A program made the translations under genes and the position numbers. From contig OZ245851.1 of the NCBI GenBank assembly GCA_965228975.1, positions 1,550,001 to 1,614,000 of the forward strand: DNA of 64,000 nucleotides, in the 5' to 3' direction. This document shows, in pieces, positions 1 to 9,800 of the stretch. Positions within the stretch are counted from its first letter, which is position 1; every line of letters starts with the position of its first letter. Source of the DNA: JAJFJD01 sp965228975. GTDB lineage: Bacteria; Pseudomonadota; Alphaproteobacteria; UBA8366. The notes beneath the pieces are model-generated. The model saw only the letters and a list, made by a program, of their open reading frames with translations, ran no database searches and had not been told where the DNA came from.

Positions 1-63
1 GTTGGTTAGAGCACCAGATTGTGGATCTGGGGGTCGTGGGTTCAAATCCCATATGCCACCCCA
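1..63 (+). tRNA. tRNA-His (GUG), 5' end cut by window
   Basis: The window opens inside the D-arm. The anticodon arm CAGAT/ATCTG carries a GTG anticodon, followed by a T-arm with GTTCAAATC. The 3' acceptor strand is ATGCCAC, followed by discriminator C73 and an encoded CCA at 61-63. A C73 discriminator, which pairs with the extra G-1, is a hallmark of tRNA-His. About 14 nucleotides of the 5' end lie outside the window. Confidence 0.93.
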
Positions 64-70
64 AATTTCC

Positions 71-105
71 AAGGGGTTAGCGGTTTCCGCCGCTGACCCC
101 TTTTT
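71..105 (+). terminator. Rho-independent terminator of tRNA-His
   Basis: A 13-bp stem (71-83 with 90-102, one G-T pair) closes a 6-nt TTTCCG loop and runs into a T5 tract. It starts eight bases after the tRNA CCA end, as expected for a tRNA terminator. In the opposite direction there is no good T tract, so it probably does not serve the convergent alcohol dehydrogenase. Confidence 0.9.
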
Positions 106-130
106 CTATGGGTGCCGCTGTTTCGGCCCC

Positions 131-1114
131 CTACATCACCAGCACCGCCGCGCCGCTGAGTTGGCCGGCCCGCAGCCGGTCGAGCGCTGTGTTCGCGTCG
201 GTCAGGGGGAAGGGTTCTGTATGGGTTTCGACGGGGACGGTTGGCGCCAATGCCAGAAAGTCGATGGCGTCTTGCCGGGTCAGGTTGGCGACCGATTTCA
301 CCGTGCGTTCGCCCCACAGGATGTCGTAGGGGAAGGCGGGAATGTCGCTCATGTGGATGCCGCCGCACACCACCGTGCCGCCCTTGCGCACGGCCCGCAG
401 GGCGGCGGGCACCAGCGCGCCGACCGGGGCGAAGATGATCGCGGCGTCCAGCGTCTCGGGCGGCTGGTCGTCCGACGCGCCGGCCCAGTAGGCGCCGAGT
501 TGAAGCGCGAACTCTTGTGCGTCGGTGTCCCCGGCGCGGGTGAAGGCGTAGACGCGGCGTCCTTGCGACACGGCGACCTGCGCCACGATATGCGCCGCCG
601 CGCCGAACCCGTAGATGCCGAGCCGCTCGCCGTCGCCCGCCATTGTCAGGCTGCGATGTCCGATCAGCCCGGCGCAGAGAAGCGGGGCGGCCTCGACATC
701 GTCGAACCCGTCCGGCAGGGCGAAGCAGTACCGGCTGTCCGCCACCGTGTACTCGGCGTAGCCGCCGTCGATCGTATACCCCGTGAACCCCGGCTGATCG
801 CAGAGATTTTCGACGTCGTGCCGGCAATACCAGCAGGCGCCGCAGGTGTGGCCCAGCCACGGGACCCCGACCCGGTCGCCGATCAGAAACCCGTCGACGT
901 TGGAGCCGATCGCGTCGACCGTTCCGACGATTTCGTGGCCGGGGATGACGGGCAGGGCGATATCCGGCAGTTCCCCGTCGACCAAATGGAGGTCGGTCCG
1001 GCACACGCCGCAGGCGGCCACCTTGATTAAGATTTGGTCCGGCGACGGCGTGGGGATATCGCGGTCGACCAAAACCAACGGTCCGCCCGCCTTGGTCAAT
1101 GCCATTGCCTTCAT
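131..1114 (-). CDS. zinc-dependent alcohol dehydrogenase family protein
   Basis: A 327-aa medium-chain dehydrogenase/reductase. It probably oxidises an alcohol or reduces an aldehyde with NAD(P) in the cytoplasm; the substrate cannot be told. The N-terminal GroES-like domain carries the catalytic-zinc motifs CGVCRTD and GHE and the four-cysteine structural-zinc loop CGACWYCRHDVENLC. The Rossmann domain has the GIYGFGAAAH turn. I start at the ATG ending at 1114 because CGGAGA lies nine bases upstream; an ATG eight codons further out (1138) has no ribosome site. The gene converges on the tRNA-His terminator and is divergent from the acyl-CoA ligase operon. It resembles the AdhP/AdhA-like zinc alcohol dehydrogenase group. 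Confidence 0.9.
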   Translation of the reverse strand: MKAMALTKAGGPLVLVDRDIPTPSPDQILIKVAACGVCRTDLHLVDGELPDIALPVIPGHEIVGTVDAIGSNVDGFLIGDRVGVPWLGHTCGACWYCRHDVENLCDQPGFTGYTIDGGYAEYTVADSRYCFALPDGFDDVEAAPLLCAGLIGHRSLTMAGDGERLGIYGFGAAAHIVAQVAVSQGRRVYAFTRAGDTDAQEFALQLGAYWAGASDDQPPETLDAAIIFAPVGALVPAALRAVRKGGTVVCGGIHMSDIPAFPYDILWGERTVKSVANLTRQDAIDFLALAPTVPVETHTEPFPLTDANTALDRLRAGQLSGAAVLVM

Positions 1115-1326
1115 CGTGATGGTCTCCGTGCCTTGCATGCGGCAGTGATGCGCTTATGCTGATCATACTCGGCATACCGACGATCTACCGCACTGATGAA
1201 AATCAAACGGCACCGGCGGGGCCGGTACCGCCGCGGGACGTTGCGCCATGTTGACGTGGGTCAAGGTTGCCCAGCGGGGCGCGTGGAACAGTACGCGGAC
1301 ATTGGCAACCGGAAAGACATCCGTCG

Positions 1327-3084
1327 ATGGTACAGCAGACGATACAGGCGCAAAGCGAGCGGTCGGGCGACCGGCCGAACCTGGATGACTACGATACCGT
1401 GTACCGGGATTTTAGCTGGTCGGACGCACGGAAATCCCTGGATGGCTTGCCGAACGGCGGATTGAATATCGCCTACGAGGCGGTCGATCGCCACGTGGCG
1501 CATGGCGACGGCGATCGGCTCGCGCTCCGCTGGATCGACAATGACGAGACGGCGCACGATTTCAGCTATGCCGATCTCGCGGATGCCACCAACCGCTTCG
1601 CCAATGTCCTGGCGTCGCTCGGCCTGAAACGCGGCGACCGGGTGTTCAGCCTGCTGGGGCGGACGCCAGAGCTGTATATCGCCGCGCTGGGCGTGTTGAA
1701 GGGCGGGCATGTCTTTTCGCCGTTGTTCTCGGCATTCGGCCCGGAACCGATCAAGGCCCGGATGACCATCGGCGGCGCAAAGCTTCTGGTGACGACCAAA
1801 TCGTTGTACCGGAGAAAGGTCGCGCCGGTCCGTGCGGAATTGGACACGCTGGAGCATGTCCTGCTAATCGACGGGGCCGATGACTTGCCCGAGGGCACGG
1901 TCTCCCTGGCGGACGCCATGGCGGCGGCGTCGGGGGATTTCGATGTCGCCGCGACCGATGCCGAGGACATGGCGCTGCTGCATTTCACCAGCGGGACGAC
2001 GGGACGCCCGAAAGGCGCGATCCACGTGCACGAGGCGGTCGTGGCGCATCACGTCACCGGCGAGTACGCGCTGGACCTGCGCCCCGGCGACGTCTTCTGG
2101 TGCACCGCCGACCCCGGATGGGTGACCGGAACGTCCTACGGCATCATCTCGCCATTGACCAACGGCGTCACGATGATCGTCGATCAGGCCGAGTTCAACG
2201 CCGAGCGTTGGTACCGCATCCTGCAGGACCAACGGGTGACCGTCTGGTACACCGCGCCGACCGCCATCCGCATGCTGATGAAGACCGGCAGCGACCTGCC
2301 GCATCAATATGACCTGTCGGCACTGCGCTTCATGGCGAGCGTCGGCGAGCCGCTGAACCCCGAAGCGGTGGAGTGGGGGTATCAAACCTTCGGAAGGCCC
2401 TTCCACGACAATTGGTGGCAGACGGAAACCGGCGGCATCATGATCGCCAACTATCCGTCGATGGCGGTAAAGCCGGGATCGATGGGAAAACCGCTGCCGG
2501 GCATAGAAGCCGCGATCGTCGAGCGAGACGACGGCGCGGTGACGGAACTCACCGAGCCGGGTGCTATGGGCGAACTGGTCCTGAAGACGGGCTGGCCCTC
2601 GATGATGCGCGGGTATCTCGACGAGGAAGAGCGGTACCGGAAGTGTTTTTCCGGCGACTGGTACCTTACCGGCGACCTCGCGACCCGCGATGCGGACGGT
2701 TATTACTGGTTCGTCGGCCGGGCGGACGACGTGATCAAGGCGGCCGGCCATCTGATCGGGCCGTTCGAGGTGGAAAGCGTCCTGATGGAGCATCCGGCGG
2801 TGGCCGAGGCCGGCGTTATCGGCGTACCCGATCCGACCGCCGGCGAAATGGTCAAGGCGTATGTCGCGCTGAAGCCGGGTTTCGCGGCGGACGAGGCGCT
2901 GAACCGGGAGTTGCGCGGTCACGCCCGCAAACGGCTCGGCCCGGCCGTCGCGCCGAAGATGATCGAGTTCCGCGAAAACCTGCCGAAGACACGGAGCGGC
3001 AAAATCATGCGGCGGCTGCTCAAGGCGCGCGAACTGGGCCTGCCGGAAGGCGATATCTCCACGCTCGAGAGCGACGAAAAATGA
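1327..3084 (+). CDS. AMP-forming acyl-CoA (acetyl-CoA-like) synthetase
   Basis: A 585-aa member of the ANL superfamily that adenylates a carboxylate and transfers the acyl group to a thiol, normally CoA. The P-loop HFTSGTTGRPKG begins at residue 219. WYLTGDLATRD and GRADDVIKAAGH form the hinge and C-terminal domain, and K559 in TRSGKIMRRLL is the adenylation lysine. Overall the sequence resembles short-chain acetate-CoA ligases of the AcsA type. The ATG at 1327 is the first that precedes the conserved N-terminus (DYDTVYRDFSW). It is the first gene of a five-gene operon: its TGA overlaps the next ATG (ATGA). In that context it may activate the acid that the downstream E1/E2/ACP proteins make or use, which is inference. 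Confidence 0.9.
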   Translation: MVQQTIQAQSERSGDRPNLDDYDTVYRDFSWSDARKSLDGLPNGGLNIAYEAVDRHVAHGDGDRLALRWIDNDETAHDFSYADLADATNRFANVLASLGLKRGDRVFSLLGRTPELYIAALGVLKGGHVFSPLFSAFGPEPIKARMTIGGAKLLVTTKSLYRRKVAPVRAELDTLEHVLLIDGADDLPEGTVSLADAMAAASGDFDVAATDAEDMALLHFTSGTTGRPKGAIHVHEAVVAHHVTGEYALDLRPGDVFWCTADPGWVTGTSYGIISPLTNGVTMIVDQAEFNAERWYRILQDQRVTVWYTAPTAIRMLMKTGSDLPHQYDLSALRFMASVGEPLNPEAVEWGYQTFGRPFHDNWWQTETGGIMIANYPSMAVKPGSMGKPLPGIEAAIVERDDGAVTELTEPGAMGELVLKTGWPSMMRGYLDEEERYRKCFSGDWYLTGDLATRDADGYYWFVGRADDVIKAAGHLIGPFEVESVLMEHPAVAEAGVIGVPDPTAGEMVKAYVALKPGFAADEALNRELRGHARKRLGPAVAPKMIEFRENLPKTRSGKIMRRLLKARELGLPEGDISTLESDEK

Positions 3085-4067
3085 CTCCATCCGCCGACAA
3101 GCCCCGTCTTACCCGCGATCACGTGCTTGGCCTTCTTCGGCATATGATCCGAGTCCGCCTGTTCGAGGACAAATGCGCCGAACTCTATACGCAGGAAAAG
3201 ATCCGCGGATTCCTTCACCTCTACGACGGCGAAGAGGCGGTCGCCGCCGGGGTGATACCCGTGCTGACGCCCGAGGACCGGGTTGTCGCTACCTATCGGG
3301 AACATGGGCATGCGCTGGTGCGCGGCGTGCCGATGACGGCCGTCATGGCCGAAATGTACGGCAAGCAATCCGGTTGCAGCGGCGGCCGGGGCGGGTCGAT
3401 GCATCTGTTCGATGCCGCGACGAATTTTTACGGCGGCAACGCCATCGTGGGTGGCGGATTGCCGCTTGCCGTTGGGCTTGCGCTTGCCGACCGCATGCGC
3501 AACGAAAACCGGGTCACGGTGTGCTTCTTCGGCGACGGTGCGGTGGCCGAGGGGGAGTTCCACGAGAGCCTCAACCTCGCCGCCTTGTGGGACCTTCCGG
3601 TCCTGTTCGTTTGCGAGAACAATCATTACGCCATGGGCACCGCGCTGGAGCTGACGGAATCCGAGACCGACATCCACGCGAAGGCGGCCAGCTACAACAT
3701 CGCGTCCGAGCCGGTCGACGGTATGGATGTGGTGGCGGTCGAGGCCGCGGCCCGGCGCATGGTCGACGCGGTCCGACATACGAAAAAACCTGCCTTTCTG
3801 GAATGCCGGACTTACCGGTTTCGGGCGCACTCGATGTTCGACGCGCAGCTCTACCGCGACAAGGAAGAGGTCGAATCGTGGCGGGAGAAGGGGCCGATCG
3901 TGCGGTTCCAGGGCTGGTTGTTGGAAAACGAGCTCGCGCACGCCCACGAGATCGACGCCATCGAGAAGGATATCCAAGCCGAAATCGACGAGTCGGTCGC
4001 ATTCGCCGAGGCGGCCGATTGGGAACCGCTGTCGGATTTGACGAAACATGTCTATGCGGAGGCTTAG
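3081..4067 (+). CDS. 2-oxoacid dehydrogenase E1 component, alpha subunit (PdhA/AcoA-like)
   Basis: A 328-aa thiamine-diphosphate enzyme subunit of the pyruvate/acetoin/branched-chain 2-oxoacid dehydrogenase family. The ThDP/Mg site begins with GDG at residues 151-153 and ends with ENN about 30 residues later. GGRGGSMHLFD is the usual PdhA active-site loop, and the sequence TYRFRAHSMFD near the C-terminus fits the phosphorylation-loop region of PdhA. Length is normal for the alpha subunit of an alpha2beta2 E1. The ATG overlaps the stop of the ligase gene. E1-beta follows six bases after the stop. The true 2-oxo substrate is not evident; pyruvate or acetoin are the family defaults. Confidence 0.92.
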   Translation: MTPSADKPRLTRDHVLGLLRHMIRVRLFEDKCAELYTQEKIRGFLHLYDGEEAVAAGVIPVLTPEDRVVATYREHGHALVRGVPMTAVMAEMYGKQSGCSGGRGGSMHLFDAATNFYGGNAIVGGGLPLAVGLALADRMRNENRVTVCFFGDGAVAEGEFHESLNLAALWDLPVLFVCENNHYAMGTALELTESETDIHAKAASYNIASEPVDGMDVVAVEAAARRMVDAVRHTKKPAFLECRTYRFRAHSMFDAQLYRDKEEVESWREKGPIVRFQGWLLENELAHAHEIDAIEKDIQAEIDESVAFAEAADWEPLSDLTKHVYAEA

Positions 4068-4073
4068 GACGAT

Positions 4074-5096
4074 ATGAGCGTGGGCCAGGGCGCGTCGGCG
4101 CAAACGGCGGAAATCACCTACCGGGACGCCGTCAAGGAGGCGATCCGCGATGCGATGATCCGCGATCCGCGCGTCTTCCTCATGGGCGAAGATGTTGGCC
4201 GCTATGGCGGCTGCTATGCGGTCAGCAAAGGGCTGCTCGACGAATTCGGCGCGGAGCGGATTCGCGACACGCCGCTCTCGGAATCAGGATTTACCGGGGC
4301 AGGGATCGGGGCGGCGATGGCGGGCATGCGGCCGATCGTCGAACTGATGACCGTCAACTTCAGCTTGTTGGCCTTGGACCAGATTTTGAACAACGCGGCG
4401 ACGATCCGGCACATGTCCGGGGGGCAGTTCGGCGTGCCGGTGGTGATCCGGATGGCAACGGGGGCCGGCCGGCAGCTCGCGGCACAGCATTCCCATAGCC
4501 TGGAGGGGTGGTACGCCCACATACCGGGGATCAAGGTCCTCGCGCCCGCGACCGTGGAGGACGCCCGCGGGATGCTATGGACGGCGCTGGAGGACCCGGA
4601 CCCGGTCCTGATATTCGAGAATGTCATGCTCTACAACCGCACCGGACCGCTGGCGACCGATGCCGGCGCGGTGACGATCGACAACGCCGTGGTGCGGCAT
4701 CCGGGGACCGACGTCACGCTGATTACCTACGGCGGTTCGCTCTGGAAAACGCTGGAGGCGGCGGACCGGCTTGAGAGCGAGGGCATTTCGGCGGAAGTCG
4801 TCGATTTGCGCTCGCTGCGGCCCTTGGACGACGCGACCATCATGGCGTCGGTCGCCAAGACCCGGCGCGCCGTGGTCGTCGACGAGGGCTGGCGCAGCGG
4901 GAGTCTCGCGGCCGAAGTCACCGCCCGCATCATGGAGCAGGGCTTCTGGGATCTGGATGCGCCGGTCGGGCGCGTGTGCAGCGAAGAGGTGCCGATACCC
5001 TATCCTGCCCATCTGGAACAGGCGTCCATACCGCAGGCCGATGGCATCGTCGCCGCGGCGAAAACAGCGGTCGGAAAGGTGGACTCCGGCGGATGA
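4074..5096 (+). CDS. 2-oxoacid dehydrogenase E1 component, beta subunit (PdhB/AcoB-like)
   Basis: A 340-aa partner of the preceding alpha subunit. The N-terminal pyrimidine-binding half shows FLMGEDVGRYGG with the glutamate that activates ThDP, followed by DTPLSESGFTGAGIGAAMAG. The histidine-containing AAQHSHSLEGWYAHIPGIKV loop and the transketolase C-terminal domain (VVDLRSLRPLDD, VVVDEGW) are all present. It therefore looks catalytically complete. Its TGA overlaps the ATG of E2 (ATGA). With the alpha subunit it should decarboxylate a 2-oxo acid and pass the C2 or longer acyl unit to the lipoyl arm of the E2 encoded next. Confidence 0.92.
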   Translation: MSVGQGASAQTAEITYRDAVKEAIRDAMIRDPRVFLMGEDVGRYGGCYAVSKGLLDEFGAERIRDTPLSESGFTGAGIGAAMAGMRPIVELMTVNFSLLALDQILNNAATIRHMSGGQFGVPVVIRMATGAGRQLAAQHSHSLEGWYAHIPGIKVLAPATVEDARGMLWTALEDPDPVLIFENVMLYNRTGPLATDAGAVTIDNAVVRHPGTDVTLITYGGSLWKTLEAADRLESEGISAEVVDLRSLRPLDDATIMASVAKTRRAVVVDEGWRSGSLAAEVTARIMEQGFWDLDAPVGRVCSEEVPIPYPAHLEQASIPQADGIVAAAKTAVGKVDSGG

Positions 5097-6259
5097 CCGA
5101 ATTTCGCATGCCGTCATTGGGCGCTGACATGGAGGCGGGGACGCTGGTCGAATGGCTCGTCCAGCCCGGCGAGACCGTGACCAGGGGCGACATCATCGCG
5201 GTGGTGGAAACCCAGAAAGGGGCGATAGAGATCGAGGTATTTCAAGATGGAACGGTGAATGCCCTTTTGGTCGACCCGGGAGCGACCGTGCCCGTGGGAA
5301 CGCCGCTGGCGATGATCGACGGTGAAGCCGGCGAGGCTCCCGCGGCGGAGGCGCCGGCGGATTCCGTTGCGGCCCCACCCGCGACACCGGTACCCGTTCC
5401 CTCGCCGGCGCCGGCGCCGGCGGCCCCACCGTCCGTGGAAGGCCGGGTGCGCGCCTCGCCGGCCGCGCGCAAGCTTGCCGTGGAACGGAAAGTCGATTTG
5501 GCGACGATCTCCGGCAGCGGGGCCGGCGGCGCCATTCTCTACGCCGATGTGGAGCGCGCCGTACAGCCCACGGCCGATAAGGCGGAAGGCGGCGGTCTTA
5601 CTGCAATGCGGTCCGCTATCGCCGCCGCCATGGCCCGGTCGAAACGCGAGATCCCGCATTACTATTTGGAACACCAGATCGACGTTACGGGCGTGCAGGA
5701 ATGGCTCGAGGCGGCCAATGCGGGGCGTCCGCCCGCCGAGCGGCTCTTGGCGGGCGCGGTATTTCTGAAAGCCGTCGCGACGGCGCTCCGGAAGATTCCG
5801 GAATTGAACGGTTTCTTCGAGGAGGGGCGATTCCGGCCGAGCGACGCGATACATGTCGGCGCGGCAATCGCGATCCGGGGCGGGGGCCTGGTTGCACCGG
5901 CCATTCATGACACGGACGCGCTGCCGGTCGATCAGGTCATGGCGCGGCTGCGCGATCTCACCGCGCGCGTGCGGGCGGGCCGGTTCCGCAGTTCCGAACT
6001 GGCGGACCCAACGGTGACCGTATCGAGCCTGGGCGAGCGGGGCGTCGGGCTGTTGTTCGGCGTCATCTATCCGCCGCAGGTGGCGTTGATCGGCCTGGGA
6101 CGGGTAGAGGAACGGCCTTGGATCGTCGGTGGATCGGTGCAACCGCGTGCGATAATCACCGCCACGTTGGCGGCCGATCATCGGGTCAGCGACGGTCACC
6201 GCGGCGCCTTGTTTCTCAGGAAACTCGATGACCTACTGCAACACCCGGAGGCATTATGA
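5093..6259 (+). CDS. dihydrolipoamide acyltransferase, E2 component
   Basis: A 388-aa E2. Residues 1-77 form one lipoyl domain with lysine 42 in ETQKGAIEIE; the usual DKA around the lysine is QKGA here. An Ala/Pro-rich linker (about 85-115) leads to a peripheral-subunit-binding domain (RASPAARKLAVERKVDL) and a roughly 230-residue catalytic domain ending with DHRVSDG, the acyltransferase histidine motif. Start is the ATG overlapping the E1-beta stop. No E3 (lipoamide dehydrogenase) gene is in the window, so the complex either borrows E3 from elsewhere or does not need reoxidation of lipoamide. Its TGA overlaps the ATG of the acyl carrier protein gene. Confidence 0.92.
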   Translation: MTEFRMPSLGADMEAGTLVEWLVQPGETVTRGDIIAVVETQKGAIEIEVFQDGTVNALLVDPGATVPVGTPLAMIDGEAGEAPAAEAPADSVAAPPATPVPVPSPAPAPAAPPSVEGRVRASPAARKLAVERKVDLATISGSGAGGAILYADVERAVQPTADKAEGGGLTAMRSAIAAAMARSKREIPHYYLEHQIDVTGVQEWLEAANAGRPPAERLLAGAVFLKAVATALRKIPELNGFFEEGRFRPSDAIHVGAAIAIRGGGLVAPAIHDTDALPVDQVMARLRDLTARVRAGRFRSSELADPTVTVSSLGERGVGLLFGVIYPPQVALIGLGRVEERPWIVGGSVQPRAIITATLAADHRVSDGHRGALFLRKLDDLLQHPEAL

Positions 6260-6504
6260 CGCACGACGAGATACTGGCGATTGTCGCGGACGAGCTCGAG
6301 AAAATTGCGCCCGAGGTCGATATCGACCTCATCGACAGGTCTGGTGATCTCCGGGAAGAATTCGATATCGATTCCATGGACTTTTTGACCTTGGTTACCG
6401 CATTGCATGAACGGTTGGGGGTCGATATTCCCGAGGCCGATTACGCCAAGCTAGGATCGCTCGATGCGGCGGTTTCCTACCTCGAAACCCGAGTGGGGTC
6501 CTGA
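6256..6504 (+). CDS. acyl carrier protein fused into the E1/E2 operon
   Basis: An 82-aa acidic protein with the four-helix ACP pattern and phosphopantetheine attachment serine 40 in the motif DIDSMDF. It starts on the ATG that overlaps the E2 stop, so translation is coupled to E2. An ACP translationally coupled to an E2 is not part of an ordinary pyruvate dehydrogenase operon. It suggests that the acyl group on the E2 lipoyl arm, or the product of the upstream ligase, is moved to this carrier. It is clearly different from the second ACP of the window at 45.2 kb. Confidence 0.88.
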   Translation: MTHDEILAIVADELEKIAPEVDIDLIDRSGDLREEFDIDSMDFLTLVTALHERLGVDIPEADYAKLGSLDAAVSYLETRVGS

Positions 6505-6880
6505 TCGGTCATGGGGCCGCGCGCCGTGCAATGACCGCTGTCGCGAAGTATGATTCCTTCCCGGAATTGGGGTAATCCTGACGGGACGCTTGCGCGGGTC
6601 GTGATCTGCACTAGGTCAGTATCGAGCGCGATTGGTCACCGGTTTCCGATTTACCGATTGCTTGCGATCACGGCGCTCGGACTGTAAAACCAAGCCCGGC
6701 GCGTGGGGCTGCCGCTTCGGGGACAGGCGGCTTTCAATTCACTCAACCGGTTCGAATATCGCTCTCCTGGCGGAGCGGGGAGCCGGCTGCGCTTTGGCCG
6801 AAACGTAGCGAATATGCGGTGTTTCGGGTATATTAACTTGTTTTGACGCGCTACGGCGCATGTTAGAGGACGATCGCCAT
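6505..6880. other. intergenic region before gltB with candidate promoter
   Basis: About 375 bases without a gene. A 7-bp inverted repeat CGGTCAT/ATGACCG (6506-6512 with 6531-6537) follows the ACP stop but has no T tract, so it is at best a weak terminator. A good -10-like hexamer TATATT is at 6829-6834, with a poor -35 (TAGCGA) 17 bp upstream; a second candidate is TTGCGA-N17-TAAAAC at 6662-6690. I see no convincing sigma-54 (GG-N10-GC) site, although gltBD is often nitrogen controlled. Confidence 0.45.
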
Positions 6881-9800
6881 ATGACGCATGATACCCGCCG
6901 TACCAGCATTGGATTGCCCGCTGCGCAGGGGTTATACGACCCTGCGAACGAGCATGATGCTTGCGGATTCGGGTTCATCGCGAGCATCAAGAACGAACCG
7001 AAACACGAGATCGTTCATCAAGCGCTGGAGATCGTGCACAACCTCGACCACCGTGGCGCGATCGGCGCGGACCCGTTGGCCGGCGACGGCGCGGGCATCC
7101 TGATCCAGTTGCCGGACAAGTTCCTGCGCAAGGAATTCGCCAAGAAGGACATCACTCTTCCGCCGCCCGGCGATTATGCCGTCGGCATGGTCTTCATGCC
7201 ACGCGACCCGACGCGCTGCGACCTGGCCGCCAAAGCGATCGAGGCCGCCATTTCGCAGGAGGGGCAGATTCTGGTCGGCTGGCGCGACGTGCCGGTCGAT
7301 AACAGCGTGCTCGGCGAGAGCGTCCGGGAAAACGAGCCGGTCATCCGTCAGGTGATTATCCAGCGGGGCCCGACCACGCCGGATACCGATGCGTTCCAGC
7401 GGAAACTCTATGTCCTTCGCAAGCAGGCGCATCACGAACTTTGGGACAAGAACCAAGAGGTCTGGGAAGACTTCTACATCGTCTCGATGTCGGCCCGCAC
7501 CATCGTCTTCAAGGGCATGGTGCTGGCCCCGAACCTGTCGAAATACTACCTGGATTTCCAGGATCCGGACTTCGCGACGGCGATCGCGTTGTTCCATCAA
7601 CGGTTCTCGACCAACACCTTCCCGTCCTGGCGCTTGGCGCAGCCGTTCCGTTTCCTTTGCCATAACGGCGAGATCAATACGGTGCGCGGCAACATCAACT
7701 GGATGAACGCGCGCCGGCAAAACATGAGCTCCAAAATCCTCGGCGACGACTTGGAGAAACTGTGGCCGTTGATCGGCGACAGCCCGTCGGATTCATCGAC
7801 GTTCGACAATGCGCTCGAGCTGCTCGTGATGGGCGGTTATTCGCTGCCGCATGCGATGATGCTGATGATCCCCGAGGCTTGGAAGGACAACTCCCTGATG
7901 GACCCGGACCGCCGGGCCTTCTACGAGTATTATTCCGCCCTGATGGAGCCTTGGGACGGCCCTGCGGCGATGGCCTTCACGGACGGCCGACAGATCGCCG
8001 CGACGTTGGATCGGAACGGCCTTCGCCCCGCACGGTATGTCGTCACGGACGACGATATGGTCATCATGGCGTCGGAGGTGGGCGTGCTGCCGATCCCGGA
8101 GAGCAAGATCGTCCGAAAATGGCGGCTGCAGCCGGGAAAGATGCTGCTCGTCGACCTGGAAGAGCATCGCATCATTTCCGATGAGGAGATCAAGTCCAAG
8201 CTGGCGACGGCCTACCCGTACCAGGAATGGTTGGACGCGACGCAACTGGCGTTGTCCAGCCTGCCGCCGGAAATCGGGCCGATGGCGCCGGACGCCGAAA
8301 CCTTGCTCGATCAGCAGCAGGCCTTCGGGTATACCTGCGAAGACCTGACCTTCTTCCTGGAGCCGATGGCCGAACGCGGCGAGGATCCGGTCGGGTCGAT
8401 GGGCCGCGACATACCTCTGGCGACATTGTCGGACCGGCCGCGGCTGCTCTACGACTACTTCTTCCAGAATTTCGCCCAGGTGACGAACCCGCCGATCGAT
8501 CCGATCCGGGAAGAACTGGTGATGTCGCTGGTCAGCTTCATTGGGCCGCGGCCGGACCTGCTCGACCTGGGGTCGGGCGGGGTGCATAAGCGGCTCGAGG
8601 TGGATCAGCCGATCCTCTCGAACACCGACCTGGAACGAATCCGCCGTATCGAGAACCAGGTCGACGGCAGTTTCCGGACCTACACGCTCGATATCTGTTA
8701 TTCGAAGGTGGGCGAGAAGGCCCAGACCATGGACACCGCCCTGCAACGAATTTGCGACAAGGCGGAACGGGTCGTGCAGGAGCACGGATACAACATCATC
8801 ATCCTGTCCGACCGGGGCATCGACGCGGACCATGTGGCGATTCCGGCTTTGTTGGCGACCGGCGCGGTGCATCATCACCTGATCCGGAAGGGCCTGCGGA
8901 CCGAGGTCGGCCTCGTTATCGAGACCGGAGAGGCGCGGCGGGTGCACGACTTCTGCCTGCTGGCCGGATATGGCGCCGAAGCGATCAATCCCTACCTGGC
9001 GTTCGATACGCTGACCAGCCTGGTCTATGACCGGCGCAACGGCGTCGAGCTCGAAACGGCGCACAGCAACTACATCAAAGCGGTCGGCAAAGGCATGATG
9101 AAGGTGATGTCCAAGATGGGCATCTCGACCTACCAATCCTATTGCGGGGCGCAAATCTTCGACGCGGTCGGTTTGTCGACCGATCTGATCGAGGCCTATT
9201 TCACCGGCACGGCCACCAAGGTCGAAGGAGCCGGATTGCTGGAGATCGCCGAAGAAACCGAACAGCGGCATGCTCTGGCGTATGGCGATGCGCCGATCTA
9301 TCGCCGCGAACTCGACGTCGGTGGCGATCTTGCCTATCGCATTCGGGGTGAGGAGCATGTCTGGACTCCCGAAACCATCGGGACGCTTCAACATGCCGTC
9401 CGCAGCGCGAACTACGACCAGTTCAAGGCCTATACCCGAAAGGTCGACGATCAGGTCCGCAAGCTGAAGAATCTGCGCGGGCTGTTCGACATCAAGCCGG
9501 CGGGGCCTCCGGTTCCGCTCGACGAGGTCGAGCCGGCGTCGGAAATCGTCAAACGGTTCGCAACGGGCGCGATGTCCTTCGGGTCGATCTCCTGGGAAGC
9601 GCATACCACCTTGGCGATCGCCATGAACCGACTGGGCGGGCGATCCAACACCGGCGAGGGCGGTGAGGAATCGACGCGCTATACGCCGATGGAGAACGGC
9701 GATTCCATGCGGTCGCGGATCAAGCAGGTGGCGTCGGGCCGCTTTGGCGTGACGACCGAATACCTGGTCAACGCCGACGACATTCAGATCAAGATGGCGC

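Noticed and set aside
2..1030. 342-codon plus-strand frame over the tRNA-His and alcohol dehydrogenase
   Set aside because: It reads through a tRNA and a terminator and is antisense to a complete zinc dehydrogenase.
2373..3080. out-of-frame extension before E1-alpha
   Set aside because: It is a shadow inside the acyl-CoA ligase gene; E1-alpha starts at the ATG overlapping the ligase stop.
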